Shown here: one piece after another, positions 60,598-64,000 of the stretch
How positions within the stretch are numbered: position 1 is the first letter of the stretch
Layout: every line of letters begins with the position of its first letter
Origin: Hydrogenoanaerobacterium saccharovorans
GTDB taxonomy: Bacteria; Bacillota; Clostridia; Oscillospirales; Ruminococcaceae
Direction: 5' to 3'
NCBI RefSeq assembly: GCF_003814745.1
Contig: NZ_RKRD01000001.1
Span: 1,984,001-2,048,000, forward strand
Length of the DNA stretch: 64,000 nucleotides
Made by a program: the position numbers and the translations under genes
The notes under the pieces: model-generated
Databases searched by the model: none
The model's input: the letters and a program-made list of their open reading frames with translations, nothing else
What the model was told of the DNA's origin: nothing

Positions 60598-61761
60598 ATG
60601 ATTAACTTTACTTACTACAACCCCGCACGTATTATATTCGGTAAAGGAACAGAAGATCAGGTCGGCAGTGAAATGAAAAAGCTCGGCAGCCGTGTACTGT
60701 TTGTTTATGGGGGCGGCTCTATCAAGCGCATCGGGCTATACGATAAAGTTGTCAAAGCTTTGAATGATGCAGGCATTTATTTTACCGAGCTGAGCGGCGT
60801 AAAACCCAACCCGCGCCTCGGTCTTGTAAACGAGGGAATTCGCCTGTGTAAAGAACAGAAACTGGATTCTGTTTTGGTTGTTGGCGGAGGCAGCTCGATT
60901 GATACAGGCAAAGCAGTTGCCGCAGGTGCTTTGTACAATGGGGATGTTTGGGATTTCTTTGAGGGTAAGGCAGATGTTCAGCAAGCTTTGCCTGTAGGCG
61001 TTGTACTCACCATCCCTGCGGCAGGCAGCGAGTCGAGCGACGGTTCGGTTATCACAAAAGAAGACGGGCTGCTCAAACGCTCGTTCGGCAGTGAGCACGT
61101 CATCCCTAAATTCGCTATTATGAACCCCGAGTTTACATATTCTCTTCCCGACTATCAAACCGCCTGTGGGGCATCGGATATACTTGCGCATCTGATGGAA
61201 CGTTACTTCACAAAGGTAGATCATGTTGATTTCACCGACCGCTTGATCGAAGCAACCATGAAGACCATCATCAACAATACTCCGCTGGTACTGGCAAACC
61301 CAACCGATTATCATGCACGTGCAGAGGTAATGTGGGCAGGTACTGTTGCACACAACAATCTGCTTAATACCGGACGTATCGGCGACTGGGCATCACACCA
61401 CATTGAGCACGAATTGAGCGCCATCTACGACATTGCACATGGTGCAGGGCTTGCCATTGTATTCCCCGCATGGCAAAAATATGTATGCCACGAAGATATG
61501 GACCGTTTTGTACAGTTTGCGGTTCGCGTGTTTGACGTGGATTTTGCATTTGGTGAAAAAGAACTTATCGTCGCGGAGGGTATCCGCCGACTGGAGCGCT
61601 GGTATAAAGAAATCGGCATGCCAACACGCCTGAGCGATGTTTCCATCGATGACAAAAATCTTCGCATTATGGCAGAAAAATGCTGTGCAAACGGGCCGGA
61701 CGGCAACTTTAAAAAACTCACCGCAGATGATGTTTACGAAATATATAAATTGGCACTGTAA
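60598..61761 (+). CDS. bdhA: Iron-containing alcohol dehydrogenase (butanol dehydrogenase type)
   Basis: A 387-residue group III alcohol dehydrogenase. The dinucleotide motif is VVGGGSSIDTGK; metal ligands are Asp and His in SDILAHLMERYF and His in HHIEHELSAIYDIAHGAGLA. In Clostridia relatives reduce butyraldehyde or acetaldehyde with NAD(P)H. AAAGGAG lies upstream of the ATG. It follows the YhhN gene by 26 bases, so it can share the transcript. Confidence 0.92.
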   Translation: MINFTYYNPARIIFGKGTEDQVGSEMKKLGSRVLFVYGGGSIKRIGLYDKVVKALNDAGIYFTELSGVKPNPRLGLVNEGIRLCKEQKLDSVLVVGGGSSIDTGKAVAAGALYNGDVWDFFEGKADVQQALPVGVVLTIPAAGSESSDGSVITKEDGLLKRSFGSEHVIPKFAIMNPEFTYSLPDYQTACGASDILAHLMERYFTKVDHVDFTDRLIEATMKTIINNTPLVLANPTDYHARAEVMWAGTVAHNNLLNTGRIGDWASHHIEHELSAIYDIAHGAGLAIVFPAWQKYVCHEDMDRFVQFAVRVFDVDFAFGEKELIVAEGIRRLERWYKEIGMPTRLSDVSIDDKNLRIMAEKCCANGPDGNFKKLTADDVYEIYKLAL

Positions 61762-61765
61762 GGTT

Positions 61766-61798
61766 AAAAAGAGGGCGCATATGCGCCCTCTTTTTTTT
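61766..61798. terminator. Bidirectional terminator
   Basis: AAAAAGAGGGCGCAT and ATGCGCCCTCTTTTT, a perfect 15-bp palindrome with T runs on both strands. It separates the alcohol dehydrogenase and the convergent hemolysin III gene. Confidence 0.9.
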
Positions 61799-62450
61799 AT
61801 GCTATATAACGAAATACAAGCAGAAAATGAAATAAACTGCCAATCAGAACAAAAATGTGAAACAGCTCATGAAAACCAAATCGCCGCGAAATATTGGGTT
61901 TCTTAATCATATAGATGATGCCGCCGATTGTGTAGCTGGCACCTCCGAGAATCAACAGGGTTAACGCACCCGCACTCATACGCTGAAACACCGAAACATC
62001 CAGCAGTATCGCCCACCCCATTGTTAAATACATCACCGTCTGCAGCCAACGCGGAGCACCAAACCAACATAATTTAAGGGTGATTCCCACCGCTGCAAAC
62101 ACCCAAATAAACACAGTAAACGCTATATTGCGCGGGCTGGGCAAAAAGTTAAGCATAATTGGAGTGTAAGTACCGGCTATCAGTACAAATATCATCGAGT
62201 GGTCAAGCTTTCGCAGCATCAGTACTGTTTTGCCGCTGGCATTGGAGAAATGGTACACGGTACTTGCGGTATATAAGGCTATTAACGATAAACCAAACAA
62301 AGCCGATGATACTATATTTACCAAAGATAATTCAGACAAAGCAATTGTTTTTACAAGCAGAAGCACCAGCCCCAGTCCCGAAATAATTGCACCAATCAAA
62401 TGCGTAAAACTACTGATAGGCTCTCTCGCTTTTTTAATATAGTTTGTCAT
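61797..62450 (-). CDS. Hemolysin III / PAQR family membrane protein
   Basis: A 217-residue seven-helix protein with SSFTHLIGAIISG near the N-terminus, YHFSNASGKT, LDHSMIFVLIAGTYTP and, near the C-terminus, FGFHELFHIFVLIGS. The conserved His residues could bind zinc. Bacterial members are of unclear function; the haemolysin name is historical. ATG 62450 is chosen by analogy with the family start; a longer form from 62471 is possible. Confidence 0.9.
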   Translation of the reverse strand: MTNYIKKAREPISSFTHLIGAIISGLGLVLLLVKTIALSELSLVNIVSSALFGLSLIALYTASTVYHFSNASGKTVLMLRKLDHSMIFVLIAGTYTPIMLNFLPSPRNIAFTVFIWVFAAVGITLKLCWFGAPRWLQTVMYLTMGWAILLDVSVFQRMSAGALTLLILGGASYTIGGIIYMIKKPNISRRFGFHELFHIFVLIGSLFHFLLVFRYIA

Positions 62451-62621
62451 GTTGCCAATACACCTCTCCATTACTTCAATATGTAGTTATTGTTACTACT
62501 TTATATTAATAATAATACCACTTAAAATAGAAACATCAAGCACATGTTGAAAATTTTACAATTATACTGTAAACTAATAGCAGTAAAGGTTGTTTTATTC
62601 GGCTTGAGGAGGAAAACTAGA

Positions 62622-63164
62622 ATGGAGCTGCAAAATACCGAGCTTAACGGCTTTGTAAATAAAGTATTGTGCGACAGTGATATTCACAGTACAGAAATAC
62701 CCGACATTGATTTGTATATGGACCAAATTATTACCTTGTTTGAAGGCAAGCTTTCGGGTAATAAACGCCGCCCAGAAGATAAGCTGCTTACCAAGACAAT
62801 GATTAACAACTACAGTAAAGAGGGTTTGCTGCACCAAATTAAAGGCAAAAAGTATTCGAAAGAGCACATTATTCAAATTTTGCTGATTTACAATTTAAAA
62901 CAAACGCTCTCCATACAGGATATTAAATCGGTATTGAATGCGACAAACGGCGACGGGGAGATTACCGAACTGTATGACCGCTTTCTCACCACCAAAAATT
63001 CATTGCGTAAAGAAACCCCTGTACTGCTGCAAACTTTATTGGGTGCAAATGAGTTTGACGGGTTGGATGAAACACATCGAAAGCTCTTGCTTGTGTTGGC
63101 AATGTCTTCGCTTGGCAATTACATGAAACGCCTCTGTGAAGAAATTATTGACAATTGTAATTAA
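62622..63164 (+). CDS. DUF1836 domain protein
   Basis: A 180-residue soluble protein. IPDIDLYMDQIITLFEGKL, LLTKTMINNYSKEGLLHQIKGKKYSKEHIIQILLIYNLKQTLS and LNATNG match DUF1836, which has a MerR-like helix-turn-helix in its N-terminal half. Regulatory function is likely but unproven. ATG 62622 with GAGGAGG upstream is preferred over an ATG 26 codons earlier. Confidence 0.85.
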   Translation: MELQNTELNGFVNKVLCDSDIHSTEIPDIDLYMDQIITLFEGKLSGNKRRPEDKLLTKTMINNYSKEGLLHQIKGKKYSKEHIIQILLIYNLKQTLSIQDIKSVLNATNGDGEITELYDRFLTTKNSLRKETPVLLQTLLGANEFDGLDETHRKLLLVLAMSSLGNYMKRLCEEIIDNCN

Positions 63165-63173
63165 TGTATACAT

Positions 63174-63211
63174 GAAACATCCCCCGCGATAAATATCGCG
63201 GGGGATGTTTC
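63174..63211. terminator. Bidirectional terminator
   Basis: GAAACATCCCCCGCGATA and TATCGCGGGGGATGTTTC with a 2-base loop. It lies between the convergent DUF1836 and DUF896 genes and overlaps the DUF896 stop codon. Confidence 0.8.
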
Positions 63212-63434
63212 AGCTGTGAGGAATATTTGGCTTTTTTGGTTTCAGTTTTGTTCTATTGCCATGCTCATCTACCAAAACGATGCTGTTTAATTGCGCTTTC
63301 ATACTTTCACGATAAGCCTCAATATACTTTTGGCGCAGTTCCTGCTGCTCCTTCTTTTCATCGTCAGTCAATTGCCCTTCACGTGATTTGCGTGCCAGCT
63401 CGTTGATTCGGTCAATCATTTTTTGATCAATCAT
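63210..63434 (-). CDS. DUF896 / UPF0291 family protein
   Basis: A 74-residue protein with IDRINELARKSREGQLTDDEKKEQQELRQKYIEAYR, the standard UPF0291 (YnzC-like) sequence. Helical, cytoplasmic, function unknown; in Bacillus a member is part of the SOS-linked yneA operon. Confidence 0.93.
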   Translation of the reverse strand: MIDQKMIDRINELARKSREGQLTDDEKKEQQELRQKYIEAYRESMKAQLNSIVLVDEHGNRTKLKPKKPNIPHS

Positions 63435-63499
63435 TTGTAATCTCCTACACCCAATTTATTGTTTTTAGTATATCACGCAGCAACACTTTGAGCAAACAA

Positions 63500-63532
63500 A
63501 AAACAGCTGCCAAAATTTTTAGCAGCTGTTTT
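63500..63532 (-). terminator. Terminator of desulfoferrodoxin gene
   Basis: AAAACAGCTGC and GCAGCTGTTTT arms with an 11-base loop, just after the desulfoferrodoxin stop on the minus strand. Confidence 0.8.
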
Positions 63533-63543
63533 GTGTACTTTTG

Positions 63544-63930
63544 TTAAATACTTGCTTTCCATAAGCCATGCAAGTTGCAATATTCAAATGCAGCTACTGG
63601 CTTGTCCCCGTCTGTTAAAGCAAATGTTGCGGATGGGTCGCCGCCCACTGTAAGCTCTTTGCGCTGACCGCCTTGCTCTGTTTGCAGGTAAATCCAAGTA
63701 ATGTGGTGCTCCTCTAGCATTGGATGCGGTGCACTACCGATTTTAACCGTTACGGTATCACCTTTCACTTCAATAACAGGAACATGTTTTTCCTGAGAAG
63801 CATCGGTGGTGTTCGGTGTCAATTCTTCCATTGGTTCACCGCAACACATCATTTTGACACCTGCATTATTGATCATTCCAATCAAATTTCCGCAGTGCTT
63901 ACAAATAAAAAATTTCTGTTCTGTGCTCAT
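63544..63930 (-). CDS. Desulfoferrodoxin (superoxide reductase)
   Basis: A 128-residue two-domain protein. The N-terminal desulforedoxin domain has CKHC and MMCCGEPM for the Fe(Cys)4 center I. The SOR domain has His in KHVPVIE, HPMLEEHHITWIYL and CNLHG for the Fe(His)4Cys center II. It reduces superoxide to hydrogen peroxide without releasing oxygen, a defence of anaerobes. AAGGAGGAAATCTTA precedes the ATG. Confidence 0.96.
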   Translation of the reverse strand: MSTEQKFFICKHCGNLIGMINNAGVKMMCCGEPMEELTPNTTDASQEKHVPVIEVKGDTVTVKIGSAPHPMLEEHHITWIYLQTEQGGQRKELTVGGDPSATFALTDGDKPVAAFEYCNLHGLWKASI

Positions 63931-64000
63931 TAAGATTTCCTCCTTACAAAAATATAATCTATATTGGGTTGCAAAATAAAATCTATTTAGTTTGTTTTGC

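Noticed and set aside
1..64000. CRISPR arrays, tRNA or rRNA genes, prophage structural genes
   Set aside because: No regularly spaced repeats, no tRNA cloverleaf or CCA-ending gene, and no capsid, terminase or tail gene was recognised.

Overview
The window is a chromosomal segment of a spore-forming, strictly anaerobic member of the Clostridia, most like the Oscillospiraceae/Ruminococcaceae group (inference). Anaerobic markers are the complete [FeFe]-hydrogenase maturation set (hydE, hydG, hydF plus a TM1266-type regulator), a 2-hydroxyacyl-CoA-dehydratase-type activase pair and a desulfoferrodoxin. Spore markers are the cwlJ-gerQ pair. Firmicute-type control is seen in a T-box leader, a CIRCE box, a BirA operator and a YesM/YesN two-component pair. 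No rRNA, tRNA, CRISPR array or complete prophage was seen. One serine recombinase gene sits beside a truncated gene.

Layout. 1-2.9 kb: YesN-type regulator and YesM-type histidine kinase (kinase cut by the window edge). 3.1-9.1 kb: a compact four-gene operon of a small membrane methyltransferase-like protein, a GH3-family acyl-amido synthetase, a 7TM-GAF-GGDEF-HD-GYP protein and a membrane GGDEF protein. 9.5-15.9 kb: ilvA-ilvB-ilvN-ilvC-ilvD behind a 54-codon leader peptide packed with Ile/Val/Leu codons and two terminators. 16-20.2 kb: hydrogenase maturation operon behind its own terminator-containing leader. 20.4-26.2 kb: a very large alpha-2-macroglobulin-like protein and a MEMO-like lipoprotein. 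26.3-31.8 kb: transglutaminase-like lipoprotein, serine recombinase, truncated polysaccharide deacetylase and citramalate synthase. 31.9-43.4 kb: Dabb protein, Ca-type P-ATPase, LysR/MATE divergent pair, uracil permease, lipid kinase, 4-alpha-glucanotransferase and FetAB exporter. 43.5-46.8 kb: putative amidase, then a T-box leader (best-reading specifier GTA, Val) before a cupin regulator and an acyl-CoA synthetase. 46.8-50.2 kb: gerQ/cwlJ, bioY with BirA site, DUF1284, DUF1294 and a CmpB-like membrane protein. 50.2-54.5 kb: the two-gene dehydratase activase system. 54.9-64 kb: small membrane proteins, an SDR, groESL, a TRIC-type channel, a YhhN protein, butanol dehydrogenase, hemolysin III, DUF1836, DUF896 and desulfoferrodoxin.

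The theme linking several regions is branched-chain amino acid supply. The ilv operon appears to sense charged Ile/Val/Leu tRNAs by classical ribosome-mediated attenuation. A separate T-box appears to sense uncharged tRNA-Val and to control an acyl-CoA synthetase of the medium/branched-chain type. This suggests (inference) that the cell activates branched-chain fatty acids as amino acid precursors when valine is short. Citramalate synthase offers a threonine-independent entry to isoleucine. The most novel candidates are this dual BCAA control, the unclassified leader of the hydrogenase maturation operon, and the GH3/methyltransferase/c-di-GMP operon, which could be a signal-synthesis and signal-reception unit.
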